Shown here: positions 11,351 through 22,084 of the stretch, piece by piece
Numbering within the stretch: position 1 is the first letter of the stretch
Layout: each line of letters begins with the position of its first letter
Assembly (NCBI GenBank): GCA_051453625.1
Contig: JBOZIK010000001.1
Coordinates: forward strand, 229,563,453 to 229,614,328
Reading direction: 5' to 3'
DNA length: 50,876 nt
From: Welwitschia mirabilis
Taxonomy: Eukaryota; Gnetophyta; Gnetopsida; Welwitschiales
Notes under the pieces: model-generated
Told to the model about the DNA's origin: nothing
The model's database searches: none
The model's input: only the letters and a program-made list of their open reading frames with translations
Translations under genes and position numbers: made by a program

Positions 11351-14300
11351 TTCAAACAAACCCCCAAAAGAAGTCCAAGATATCTTGTCCTAGAAAGAAT
11401 GTTATTATCTTTCTAGGCATAGGAAAAGAAGTCGCATCAACCCTCACCTTCATGGCAATGACACCCTTGGAAAGCTAAAAGGATACCGAGTCCAGATTTA
11501 AGTCTCATAAGAGAAACTTCCTTTCCCTATTCTTAGGGAAAACATTCCAATTCCTTGTCATTTTTGCAGAATAGAGGGTCATCCCTACACAATTTTCACA
11601 AGCGAGTAACTACGTAGGACTGAATGAGGATTCATTAGTAGTATTACAACAAGTACAAAAGGCATGGATTGCACTCTTTGTCTTTGAGAACAGCAAAATG
11701 AAACAAGCTATGTAGTATTCTTGCCAACTGCCACCAAAAATACTCCTCAAACAAATGGAAGCTAATCCAATGCCAATGAGAAGTAAGCAACAATGGGACA
11801 AGAGAACCTTAGAAAATAATTAATATCTGCTATCAATTTAAATGTGATACCACGAAAGCACGAACCTCTCCCATGGAGGTTATTAAATACATGAAACTGA
11901 TAAATGAAAATGAAACATTAATCAGCAATCCCATGGCAAGTTGAACATAAGTCCTTAAATCTAGATGCCCCAATTTGCAACAACAAAGGCAAAATGGTCG
12001 TAGAAGTAGCACAATTGATGCAAATCATTCATTCACTAGCAGTATCAATCTCAATGAACCATTCTATGTCTATGTATATCATTTTAGTGAACATGTCTTC
12101 ATAGCTGAGTAATAAGCTTATGATTCATCCCAGACATCCTATTTTAATTGAAGGGATATCCTTCTTTTGTTTGGGTGCTGCTAGTAACATTTGAGTATGT
12201 GAATCACATGATTCCATCTAGAAGACAAACAATTTTTGTCCTTTATGACAATGATGTTGGAAGATCTCTCTTATTCTCTTGTATTTTATCAATGACAAAA
12301 GTGAAAAGTTTGGAGATTTGAGTAACATTGGGTGAGATTGCCTAGAGTTTTCTTGTCATGATTGCAAACTAATCTCTTATTTTAACATCTCTTGTCATGC
12401 TTATGTCATTTTAGTCCAATTTTGATAATTTCTCCATAATTATAAACAAGGTCAATTCAGTCCACAGAAATCTAGGCACTGCAACACAACCAAAAAAAGA
12501 CTTAGGACTTCAAAGGGGCAAGAGATAGAATTCCTTTGGAATTTTACAGATGAAGCAGTAACCTTCTGTGTCATGAGGTTATAGGAAATCCTTTGAAATC
12601 CATTTTGAAAAGGCAATAGACATAATGATTGGAATATTTACAGATGAAGCAGTAACCTCTCCTGGAATCATTATTGATTACTTTACAAGTCAATCATCTA
12701 GGTTTTGCACTCAAAATAACATAGACAGTTAAGAAATGCCTTATAGTGTTTTCCATCTTCATCATTACCACGCCTTCTCAATTTCAGCAAGATACATCTT
12801 GAATATCAAGCGTTACAAGAAGTGATGTTAAATGCAGAGCCAAGTTTCGAAATGCCTCTTGTATTAGAGGAAACAACCAAAACCCATCCAGATCGAAAAG
12901 CTAAGATCCATAAAGTCCCCAAGAGACCCATAATCCATTTCTAAACCACTTTCAACACTTAAAATTTAATTCACAATAATTTTTGAGGCCTTAAAAACTA
13001 ATTTGCATCCAACCTTACCCAAATGACCTCCACTGAAACCACATTCTACACAGTCAAATCAAATAGATGGAAAACAAATGTTCAAAAGCATTCTATATGT
13101 TTCGTAGATCAAGTAATCAACTAAACAATGAAAACCATCCTCAAAGAAGATTAAAATTTACACTCGTTTCAATCAATCATCAGATGGATTTTCTATGCCT
13201 TGGTTTTTGTTGTAGCCATTCATGGAACAAGGCCAAATATGTGATCGTAAGCCGAGTGTTTTGCAAGTGTACAAAATCAGTCCAGTTGCACAGTAGAGAG
13301 AACTTTTAGTACCACTTGCATTCAACACTCTAAGGGTTCCTATTTCCCACACAACATAAAACATTTTTGTTCTAGTTGTGATATGAAACCAGTGACTATG
13401 ATGACCATAGTTAAGTGGGGGTGTTCTTGATTTTACTGTGTCTTGTTTCAGATTTTATTATGTTGTTGTTTTGTTTCTGCCCAATGCGTTTTCTCAGTTT
13501 TATTGACATAGTAAGACTTCACATGTATAGCCATTTCTTTGGAGGCAATGCCTGCTTATTTGTGGATGGGCAGTCTTCTATCAGTTAGCTTAAGGAGGCC
13601 ATAATCATTAGTAACTTTGATTTGCAAAGGGCTGACAATTCAGTGGCTTATCCATGCAAGATTAAAATGCAGTTATCCTTGCAATATTTTAGTCCTGTCC
13701 ATTCGTTGCCACTCAGGTAATTCATAAACCTTTTTGGTTGCAATATAGCACAACCAAACTAACAATGAGGGAATACTGTTCTTCCACAGGGAGCATCTAA
13801 TAATCATAAAGGTGTGACGATTACAGTTGCTAGATAAAAATTGCTGCAATAAAAGGGTTAAGGTAAAATTCAATACCATAGAAGTTGTAAGAGTTTACCC
13901 CATGATAATACAGAGCAGCTGGAATGCTATATTAAGCCTAAATTCCACATGCTACAACAAAACATGACTCCATTTATCCCTGGAGGTTTATAACAATTAC
14001 ATAATGCATTTCAATTGTAAAGATTCACTAACATAAAAAATAAGATAGCTTATCAACTATGAAATGCATAAATAACAAAAGAAATGGAACGTAGTTCCTT
14101 ATAGACAAACATCAATAATAAGCAAGAGCATTGGGTGCCTAATCCAAGAATTTGAGTATATATAGATCATACTTGTGGAAACCAGGTCAAGAACGCTATC
14201 CGTTGTGATCAGGTTTGCACTCCAAGAAATGCATTCCAGATCGCTTCTGGATCACACTCTCGATGAAAGTGCACATTTGGATCATAGATCATGATCCAAA

Positions 14301-14690
14301 ATGATTCCAACTGACGTGGATCGCCTATTAAAGAAACAGACAGGAAGCCCTTAAAATCCTATTTTTCTCGTTCTTCTCATTTTCTACAGCGAAGTGCATT
14401 TTAAAAGCATAGCAAAGCTTGGAATCAATGAAAAATGCATTTTTGTGGAAGATCAGTGATCTTGGATCAAGTTTCTGACACCTTTGAAGTGACAAACACC
14501 ACAAAGTCACTGAGGCTTCAAAAACGTTACTAATTTTTATATGTTCCTAAGAACAAAGAACAGCGGCAACAACCTTTAAGGAAACAAACAAGCTTTATCA
14601 TGATTCAATGAAAAAAACAAACAGAGCAACATATCTAATATGGTTCAACAAAAGGCTACATACTTCCAGTCTTCCGTAATGCCTTCCTTG
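11351..14690. other. Unannotated intergenic or intronic stretch
   Basis: No supported coding region. Short open frames have no recognisable domain. A cluster of GATC tetramers lies at 14160-14470 (see findings). The region may be decayed TE or host intron. Confidence 0.4.
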
Positions 14691-14699
14691 CATTCCTAG

Positions 14700-14900
14700 T
14701 GATAAAGATGGAATCTTTGAATCAAAGGCTGCCTACCTTTTCCCAAGGCCTTTGTAAACATATCCACAAAGTGATCTTTTAAAATGACATTTGCAATAGT
14801 GATAGTCCTATTCTAGACTTCTTTTCTTACAAAACGATACATTGATGGAGATGTTTTGATCTTTTGTGAAATGTGTTATCATTCACCATTCAAATATATT
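14700..14900 (-). pseudogene. Fragment of copia RNase H, C-terminal end
   Basis: The minus strand translates in one frame to pieces resembling the end of copia RNase H: a HISQKIKTSPSMYRF-like stretch, then DHFVDMFTKALGKGR, which matches the family's conserved (Q/H)xxDxxTKxL signature. Only about 65 codons remain, with stops, and no LTR was identified beyond it. The call rests mainly on the FTKALGKGR motif and its spacing. Confidence 0.5.
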
Positions 14901-15120
14901 TGAATTTTGAAATGTCATTTAACACTATTTGTTATAGCAATGTAGAAATTTCCTAAGATTTTCCTATCAAGAATTTTAGTCATTATGATTTGCCTATGTA
15001 AAATCATAGATTGTACATTAAATTATTAATCATTCTTTTTATTGATTTTTTCAATTAACCAAATCCTTTTTATTTTGTAGTTTCACCTTTCAACTTTAAG
15101 GTCTAAAGCTTGAATTCAAA

Positions 15121-17780
15121 ATGGCAGAAGAGGGATGGAAAAAGGAATTTGGATGGACATAGGCCGCTCCTAGACCCAAACCCAAAATAGTTATAGGTGT
15201 CTTCATGATGAGGTGTTACACATGAAATTCCACTTCAGTGGAATTAAATCAAAGGGTATTTCAGCATATCCAAAAGAACCCAGAAAAGTCAAACAAAAAT
15301 GTCAAACCTAGTGGCAAGAAGTGGAAGAAGGGGTAGAGGGGAGGCAAACAAAGCGAGAACCAATCAATCATTTTAGCAATTTGTATCCTCTACTGGAGTT
15401 GGTGTGCAATCTTGTCTTGAGAGCTTTTGCAATGTCAAAACAGGTCACTCTTCCACTCCACAATCATCTTTTAATCCTCTTTTTAATGTGCTCGAAGAAA
15501 CAAATGTATTTCCATCCTTCACAACATCTAGTTCCCAAACCTCTGTCGATGGAATGGGTGTATGGAAGAGAGATGTCCATGACGGTGCTAGAAAGATGAT
15601 TGCTTCATGGTTTTATGAAAGTGCAATCCCATTCAATGCTGTAACTAGTCAATTGTTTCAAAAAATGTTTGATGCAATCCTCATAACAGGTGCAAGATGC
15701 AAAGCACCTACATATCTACACCTACAAGGACCACTTCTTGGTGATTGTGCAAGGGACATAGATACATTACTTGTAGAACATAAGGTAAAAAATTGTTTTG
15801 AGACGTATTTTAGTATTTTAATATGTTAACAAATTCTTTTTAAAGTTTATTGATTTGTGAACTTTATGAAATGTTTACATGAAAATATGGCATGACGTTA
15901 GGGATCACTGAATCATGTAGGTTGTCTAGGAGAGGTATGGATGCCTTATTATGGCTAATGAATAGACCACCTTTAGAGGGAGGACTCTCATAAATTTCCT
16001 CATAGCCTCTAGAAAGGAAACAATGTTCATCAAATCTGTAGATGCATTTGATCATGTTAACAAATCAGATGATCTACTTACATTATTTGAGGAGATAGTG
16101 AATTTTGTTGAGGTAGCAAATGTTGCGTAATTAATAATGGACAATGCAACCAACTATGTGAAGGCAGAGGAGGAGTTGATGAGGAAATATCCCTCTATTT
16201 ATTGGACACCTTGTGCTGCTCATTGTCTAGACCTCTTATTAAAAGACTTACCTAAATTTGAGTGGATTAAAGAGGTACTAGATTTAATATTTTAATTAAT
16301 ATCTTGGTGTTTAATTGAATTCTCAAAAATATCAAATTAACATTTTATTAATGACTTATACATGCCATAAATGGAGCAAATCAAATTGGAAAATTTGTTT
16401 ATAATCATGGAATTGTATTAAGTTTAGTAAGGAAACACACTAGAGGGAAATAACTTGTTAGGCCTATAACCACTCAATTTGCCACACACTTCCCCACACT
16501 GAAGAGCTTGGAGAGCAAACACCTATAGCGGATGCAAGCATTTGCGTCCAACAGTTGGTTGCATCGAGAAGACTTCTTCCAATACCATACTTCTTCAGAC
16601 GGTAGGAAATGAATAACTTAATTTACAACAATAAGTTTTGTGAAAAGGTGTCATAGTCTGTGAAGGTAAATCATTAATCCATATTCTATAATTGCTTCTA
16701 GATTTAGGTACTTTTTTTCATACTTTAGTTTCAAACTTTTAATCTTTTTTCCTTGAGAGCTTGAGTATTAGAGTGAATGTTTTTCGTTTTCCTTTTTTTA
16801 TGTAGATTGTTGGGCCCCTTATTCATTTACTTTACATTGTTGATGGGGACACTTGTCCCATGTCAAAGATATATGAGGCAATGAACCTAGTGAAGGAAGC
16901 CATTGGACATTTTTATGACAATGCAAGAAACGATATAAGCCACACCAGGATATTATTAAGCGTAGATCGAACCACCAATTGCATAGGCCTTTACATGTAG
17001 TTGTGCACCATTTGAACACTAGAGTTGTTTATGCTCAAGAGGGTGCAGAGTATGACGCTGACCCAGAAGTTAAGTTGGACTTCCATCACACATTAGAGAA
17101 GCTAGTGCATGACATGGATGAGCAAGAGGTCGTCATTAAGCAGCTTCACCAATTTGTGAGAGGAGAAGGGCCCTTCTTTAGTAAGGCTCTTGCTCGTATG
17201 CAAGTCAACATAGTGTCCACAAGCAAAACAATGTTGTTATTTAATTTTTATTATCATTTAGAATTTTACCTAGCAAAATCTTTACTATTGTTTGTTCATG
17301 TAAGCTATGATTTTGCAGATATATGCTGGGAAAAATGGGGCAATTCCACATCTGAACTTAGAAAGTTGGCAATAAAGATATTCAACTAGCCTTGCAATGC
17401 TACTAGGTGTGAAAGAAATTGGAGTGCATTTAAGCTTATCTATACAAAGAAGCAAACTAAATTAACCAAACGCGAGATTGGACAAACTTATATATATATA
17501 TATATATATGAAAATCAGATTTAGGCCTTGTGCCCATACAAATGAGAATATAGATTGGGATGCCTTGGTGGATTTAATTGTGATCACAAAAGAATTACAA
17601 GGATCATGGAGTGGATTGGTGATGAAGCAGACCATGATGCAGTTGATCATGATCATCCTCCCAGTACAAGTCTTGCAGATCCTCATCGTCATACTAGGTG
17701 CATGAGAACTATAAGAATGGAGTTTAAGATGGATCCTTCAGGTATTGAGTTTCTTGAGACATCTATTGAGTAAGAGTAGG
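15121..17780 (+). pseudogene. DUF659 / hAT-superfamily transposase relic
   Basis: Pieces of a plant hAT-like transposase occur in order on the plus strand. The DUF659 start is at about 15585-15785 (ASWFYESAIPFNAV, then a LQGPLLGD stretch). DUF659 continues at 15989-16270 (INFLIASRKETMFIKSVDAF, IMDNATNYVKAEEELM, YWTPCAAHCLDLLLKDL). About 16362-16500 reads GKFVYNHGIVLSLVRKHTRG and RPITTQFATHF. 16806-17000 reads IVGPLIHLLYIVDGD and IYEAMNLVKEAIGHFYDNA. 17320-17470 is the C-terminal dimerisation region (ELRKLAIKIFN, ERNWSAFKLIYTKK). Breaks at 15784 (AAG|GTAAAA) and 16275 (GAG|GTACTA) look like intron donors, so an ancestral intron-containing gene is plausible. Stops interrupt several blocks. Terminal inverted repeats and the 8-bp target duplication were not found. 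Confidence 0.85.
17489..17509. repeat. (TA)n microsatellite inside the hAT C-terminus
   Basis: About ten TA units interrupt the end of the dimerisation region, where relatives usually read Leu-Val-Tyr-Val followed by a basic stretch. The repeat translates as alternating Tyr-Ile. Confidence 0.85.
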
Positions 17781-18061
17781 CAATAATAGAGCAAGAGACA
17801 AGACTAATGCAAAAGGCCAAGCTTTGATCATGAGGAGGGAAAGGATCATGGTGTGGATCACCATCATAGATTATATTCGCCAATCTCCACTATGGCAACT
17901 TTTGTATTTTTCCATCTGGCATTGATCATGTACTTTGATGAAAATCATGAAGCACTGCATTGTACTCTAGTAATTTGTGATTTGCAACTTTCGTACCTCC
18001 AATACTTAGTACTTACCACTTATGTGTTTACGAAGAGTTTAAAGTAATATAATGCTCCATG

Positions 18062-18239
18062 TCTGTGTTGGGCCCTTTACCATCACACCAAAAGCCATGA
18101 CTTAGGTGGAAATTAGAGCCCCTTTATATTTACCCACTTATCGGGTTGGGCATGGGGAGCGCATAACCAACAATCTACCCCTCAATCCACATGCCAAGTG
18201 CTCAAATGAACCGAGAAGGCACCGAGGAGACTTGAACCC
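18062..18239 (-). repeat. Dispersed-repeat-like sequence with a B-box-like motif
   Basis: On the minus strand the sequence bordering the gap begins GGGTTCAAGTCTCC, which resembles the B box of RNA polymerase III genes (GGTTCRANNCC), and ends near AAAGGGCCCAACA. This could be a SINE or a short LTR/TRIM fragment. The 5' part is lost in the gap, so the family cannot be assigned. Confidence 0.35.
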
Positions 18240-18339
18240 NNNNNNNNNNNNNNNNNNNNNNNNNNNNNNNNNNNNNNNNNNNNNNNNNNNNNNNNNNNNN
18301 NNNNNNNNNNNNNNNNNNNNNNNNNNNNNNNNNNNNNNN
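18240..18339. other. Assembly gap (100 N)
   Basis: Run of N. To its right the sequence enters the middle of a SIRE-type LTR, so the first ~460 bp of that 5' LTR are missing here. Confidence 1.
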
Positions 18340-18732
18340 CACACCATCATCAAAACCTTTTTGAAGTCATCTCTACGAGCTCTGGGATAGAGCAGGGTCT
18401 ATATGAAGTTTTGAGAAGATCCTTGGTGAAGGTTTTCATAGCCTTGTAATGATTTGCTGAGCCTAAAGGAACCAGGGGGCTAAAGGCTATTCGCTGCCCC
18501 TTGAGGGTGGAGTAGGTCTATGAGCTGAGCCACTATAAATCGCTGGTGCACTTCATTTCCGTTCTTTGTGTTTCCATTTGTTCGATTAGTATCAATATTT
18601 TATTGTTGCTATTAGATTTGGTTGTCAAATCTGAGTAGATCCTTCTTAAGTTCTAGTTCAATAAAGTTATTTTTAAGAAAATCCTATTCCCCTCTTATCC
18701 CCCTTCTCCTCTAGGGTGATCTGCGATCCTAA
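18340..18732 (+). mobile_element. Partial 5' LTR of the SIRE-type element
   Basis: Collinear with 26290-26666 of the 3' LTR: both start CACACCATCAT, share GCCTTGTAATGATTTG and ACTATAAATCG(C/T)TGGTGCAC, and end with the GCGATC(C/T)TAA segment. The upstream half lies in the gap. A TATA-like site (ACTATAAATC) is at about 18531. Visible differences between the two LTRs show the insertion is not recent. Confidence 0.85.
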
Positions 18733-18747
18733 TCGGTGTCAGAGGCT
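18733..18747 (+). other. Primer-binding site of the SIRE-type element
   Basis: Reads TCGGTGTCAGAGGCTAG directly after the LTR, a degraded form of the copia TTGGTATCAGAGC consensus. The LTR end has lost its terminal CA. Confidence 0.7.
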
Positions 18748-18889
18748 AGTTGCTCTAGATCAGGATTTCATTGTTGCTTGTAGGTATTTTCTTGTGGCTT
18801 CTTCAAGTTATATAGAAGGACAATCCATCTCAAGACCCCCATTATTCTCTTGCTCTAACTATGCCTACTCGAAAACTAAGACGTCAATC

Positions 18890-20120
18890 TTCATGCAATC
18901 TTCAGATTTTGATATTTGGGAAATGGTGGAGCTTGGGTACACTCTCCCCACCAAGGTCGTCGGGTAAACAAGTTTCAAAACCTAGGAGTGAGTGGGATCC
19001 TAATGAAAAAAGGGCTACCTAGTTGAATGCTAAGGCTATGAATGCCTTAATCTGTGCCTTGTCTCCTAAAGAATATAATCGAGTAGTCCAATGTAGAACA
19101 ACTCAGAAGATCTAGGAGACCTTAAAGGTTGCTCATGAAGGAACCAATGTGGTGAAGAATGCCAAACTTTAGATGCTAACCATTCAATTTGAAAACATTC
19201 ATATGGAAGAGTCAGAAATAGTAGTTGAGTACACTTCCCAGATAAATGGAATTGGGAACGACATGTGTGGATTGGAAGAAGAAGCACCACAGAATCGCGT
19301 TGTCAAAAAAAATTCTTAGAAGTCTCACAAAAAAATTTAGGCCCAAAGTCACAGCCATAGAAGAAAGCAAAGATATTGACAAAATTCGAGTGGAAGAACT
19401 CAAAGGGTCGTTCATGGCGTACGAGGCTTTGTTGCAAACAGAAGATGAGCTTCCAAAAGAAGAAACATTGCATTGAAAGTTTGCCCCGAAGATGAAGAAG
19501 CAAATCAGTCTAAAGAAGATATGGAGGATGACAACTTGGCTCTTTTAGCCAAAAATTTTAAAAGGTTCCTTAGAAGGAAAGAAGGAAGATCTTCAAGACA
19601 GTCATCTAAACGAGACATGGAAAAAAAAATAAGAATCCCTCTAGTTCTCTTCAATGTTATGAATGTAAGGGATTTGGTCACATTGCCTCTAAATGCGCTA
19701 ACACAAGAAAGGAAAAGTCATTCAAAAACAAAAGGGAAGAAGGCCTTGAAAGCAACTAGGGATGAAGAGATTCTATGTCACAATCAAGAGAAGAGGAAGA
19801 ACATCTCAACACCGGTTTACTCTTAATTACCAAAGAGGACCGTAAGTTGTTGGACTTCTGGTTCATTGCAAAAGAAGTAGAGAAAGATGAACTTGAAGAC
19901 GATCCTTTAGTCCAAGCCTATGAACAACTTTACAATGTAAGTACTAAACTTGGCAAGAAAAACCTTTCTCTGAAGAAACGAAAAGCTGAACTAGAAAACA
20001 GATTGGAAGATGCATCAGAAAAGTGTCACAGTCCTCTCTAAAGAATTAGATGAAGCAAACAAAACAGCCAAAGGTCTTGCCAAGGAAAGGATAATCTGAA
20101 TAGATTACTGGGAATTGGGA
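18890..20120 (+). pseudogene. SIRE-type gag
   Basis: Fragments in order: MQSSDFDIWEMVELGYTLP (about 18891), SEWDPNEKRAT and AMNALICALSPKEYNRVV (about 18990-19090), a UBN2 core with FENIHMEESEIVVEYTSQI (about 19190), the basic stretch NLALLAKNFKRFLRRKE (19530-19590), a perfect CX2CX4HX4C knuckle at 19655-19696 (CYECKGFGHIASKC), and a Lys/Glu-rich C-terminal region to about 20040. A run of nine or ten A at 19620-19630 shifts the frame between the basic stretch and the knuckle. Several TAG/TAA stops sit where Trp, Gln or Arg codons are expected. Gag packages the element RNA; this copy is broken. Confidence 0.85.
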
Positions 20121-20690
20121 GGAGGCCAAATGACAAGTTTAGTGTTGGAGCATCTTCTGGTATGTCTCCTACTCTCAATTTTGCTAATTCTAGTGTAGAA
20201 TATCACTCCAATAAAGGTATTTGAATTAAATGCTTTTATCGTCAAGAGGTTGGTCATAATTAGTTTTTTTTTGTCCACATAAAAAATCCTTCTATTTTGG
20301 TCATAAATACAATTACAGACATCAAAACAAGAATTCAAATGTTCCTAAGATGAGGAAAAACAACTGGCAATGCATCAAAAAAGATTCTCTGGAAAGTCTA
20401 TTTGCTCATGCTGAATTTAACATTCGAGAAAGCACCAAGTGATTGTTCTTGCCACATGACTAGAGACAAAAACTTATTTGCATCATTCTAAGAATATGAT
20501 GGAAGAGAAGTAACTTTTGGTGACAACAGCAAAGGACCTATTATCAGTAAGGGATCTATTGTGCCCAATGAATGACACCCCATAATTCATGGTATGTATC
20601 TTGTAAATGGTCTTAAACATAATCTATTGAGTATTTCACAAATTTACGATAAATGTAATGTAATCTCTTTTTAGAAAGACAGATGTGTAA

Positions 20691-20768
20691 TCAGAAATGC
20701 CACTACCAACAATGTTATTCTAACAAGCATTCGAAATGCCACTACCAACAATGTTATTCTGATAAGCA
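20691..20768 (+). repeat. Short tandem duplication (~42 bp period)
   Basis: The segment GAAATGCCACTACCAACAAT and the following GTTATTCT occur twice in direct order, at about 20694 and 20736, with the diverging ends CTAACAAGC and CTGATAAGC. It lies between protease and integrase and adds codons in frame. Confidence 0.85.
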
Positions 20769-21144
20769 ACATGTCTAAAGTGCATGTATATAATTAGTGA
20801 CAATGAGAAGGGGAATGAAGGATGCTTCATAGTACAAGCAAATAAAGTGGACCTTTGGCGCAGAAGACTAGGCCACATGAACCTGAAAGATCTTCGAACT
20901 ACCTCCTCAAATGAAATAGTTCAAGGTATTCTTGAGCTAAATGTTCAGCATGGTAAAGTATGTAACTCTTGCTTAAAAGGTAAAATCACAAGGTCAAGCT
21001 TCAAACCCAAGAGCAATATAACCTCTAACAAACCTCTGGATCTTATTCATATGGATGTAGTTGGTTCCGCTCAAACTAAAAGCATAGGGGGTAAAAGATA
21101 CTTTCTTGTAATGGTAGATGATTTTTCTCATTTTTGTTGGGTCT

Positions 21145-21244
21145 NNNNNNNNNNNNNNNNNNNNNNNNNNNNNNNNNNNNNNNNNNNNNNNNNNNNNNNN
21201 NNNNNNNNNNNNNNNNNNNNNNNNNNNNNNNNNNNNNNNNNNNN
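21145..21244. other. Assembly gap with duplicated flanks
   Basis: One hundred N. The 66 bp before it (21079-21144) and after it (21245-21310) are the same integrase segment with about three mismatches, so the join is probably two unmerged contig ends or two alleles. Confidence 0.95.
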
Positions 21245-21766
21245 AAAGCATAGGAGGTAAAAATTACTTTCTTGTAATGGTAGATGATTTTTCTCATTTT
21301 TGTTGGGTCTTATTCCTTTCTAACAAGTATGAGACATTTGACATGTTTGTTAAGGTGTGTAGGAGAGTTAGAATGAGAAAGGATACACCATAAAACACAT
21401 AAGGCCTGATCATGGTGGTGAATTTGAAAATGAGAAGGTTGAAGAATTTTGTGATAGCCATGGAATCTATCACCAACGCCCCAACAAAACGGTGTACCTG
21501 AGCGCAAAAACAAAGTTCTGATTGAAATGGCAAGGACAATGTTAAGCGAGTATTCTCTACCTCAACACTTTTGGGTTAAAGCAATGAATACAACATGTTA
21601 TGTAAGTAATAGAGTTTTTCTAAGATCTGGGATGAAACAAATAGCTTATGATCTATGGTACAGTAAGAAGCCCAATGTAAGCTACTTCAAAGTTTTTTAA
21701 TGCAAATGTTCTATTTTTAAGGATAAAGGGCACTTCAGTAAATTTGAATCTCAATCTGACGATGGT

Positions 21767-22063
21767 GTGTTTCTTGGTTATTCTGCAATTAGTAAAGCTT
21801 ATAGGGTTTATAATAAAGCTTCTTATAAAGTTGAGGAATCAGCTGATGTAAAGTTTGAGGAATCTAATACAGTCATTGCAGGGTCTAAAGAGACTGATAA
21901 GGATATTTGTGTTCCCTTCAACTCTCAAACTGACAATGAAGAAAAGACCTCTCATAAATGCTCTTCTCTTCCCTTACGAACCAGAAGAGATCATCCAAAA
22001 GATGACGTATTGAGCAATCCTACCTTGGGCACTACGACTAGAAGTGGTAGGCATGTTAGTTAA
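21767..22063 (+). pseudogene. SIRE-type linker between integrase and RT
   Basis: An open frame of 98 codons begins MFLGYSAISKAYRVYNKASY, the family's VFLGYS integrase end, then continues through an acidic, Ser/Thr-rich linker and ends TTRSGRHVS just before the RT domain. Such linkers vary in copia polyproteins. The frame closes with TAA at 22061-22063. Confidence 0.75.
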
Positions 22064-22084
22064 AGCTTTCTTTATTTCTTATCT

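Larger units (their letters stand above)
20400..21760 (+). pseudogene. SIRE-type protease and integrase
   Basis: Protease remnant at about 20430-20640: the catalytic Asp region reads SDCSCHMTRDKNLFASF, without the usual DSG triplet, followed by GREVTFGDNSKGPI and LKHNLLSISQI. GAG-preintegrase and zinc-binding region at 20784-21000: LWRRRLGHMNLKDL and CNSCLKGK. Integrase core from 21036: LIHMDVVG with the first Asp, YFLVMVDDFSHFCWV, then after the gap RPDHGGEFENEKVEEFCDS (second Asp) and HGIYHQRPNKT, EMARTMLSEYSLPQHFWVKA and a degraded VFLGYS end at 21770. A 100-N gap lies inside the core with repeated flanks. Stops and frameshifts are frequent. Insertion of the DNA copy would be its role. Confidence 0.85.
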
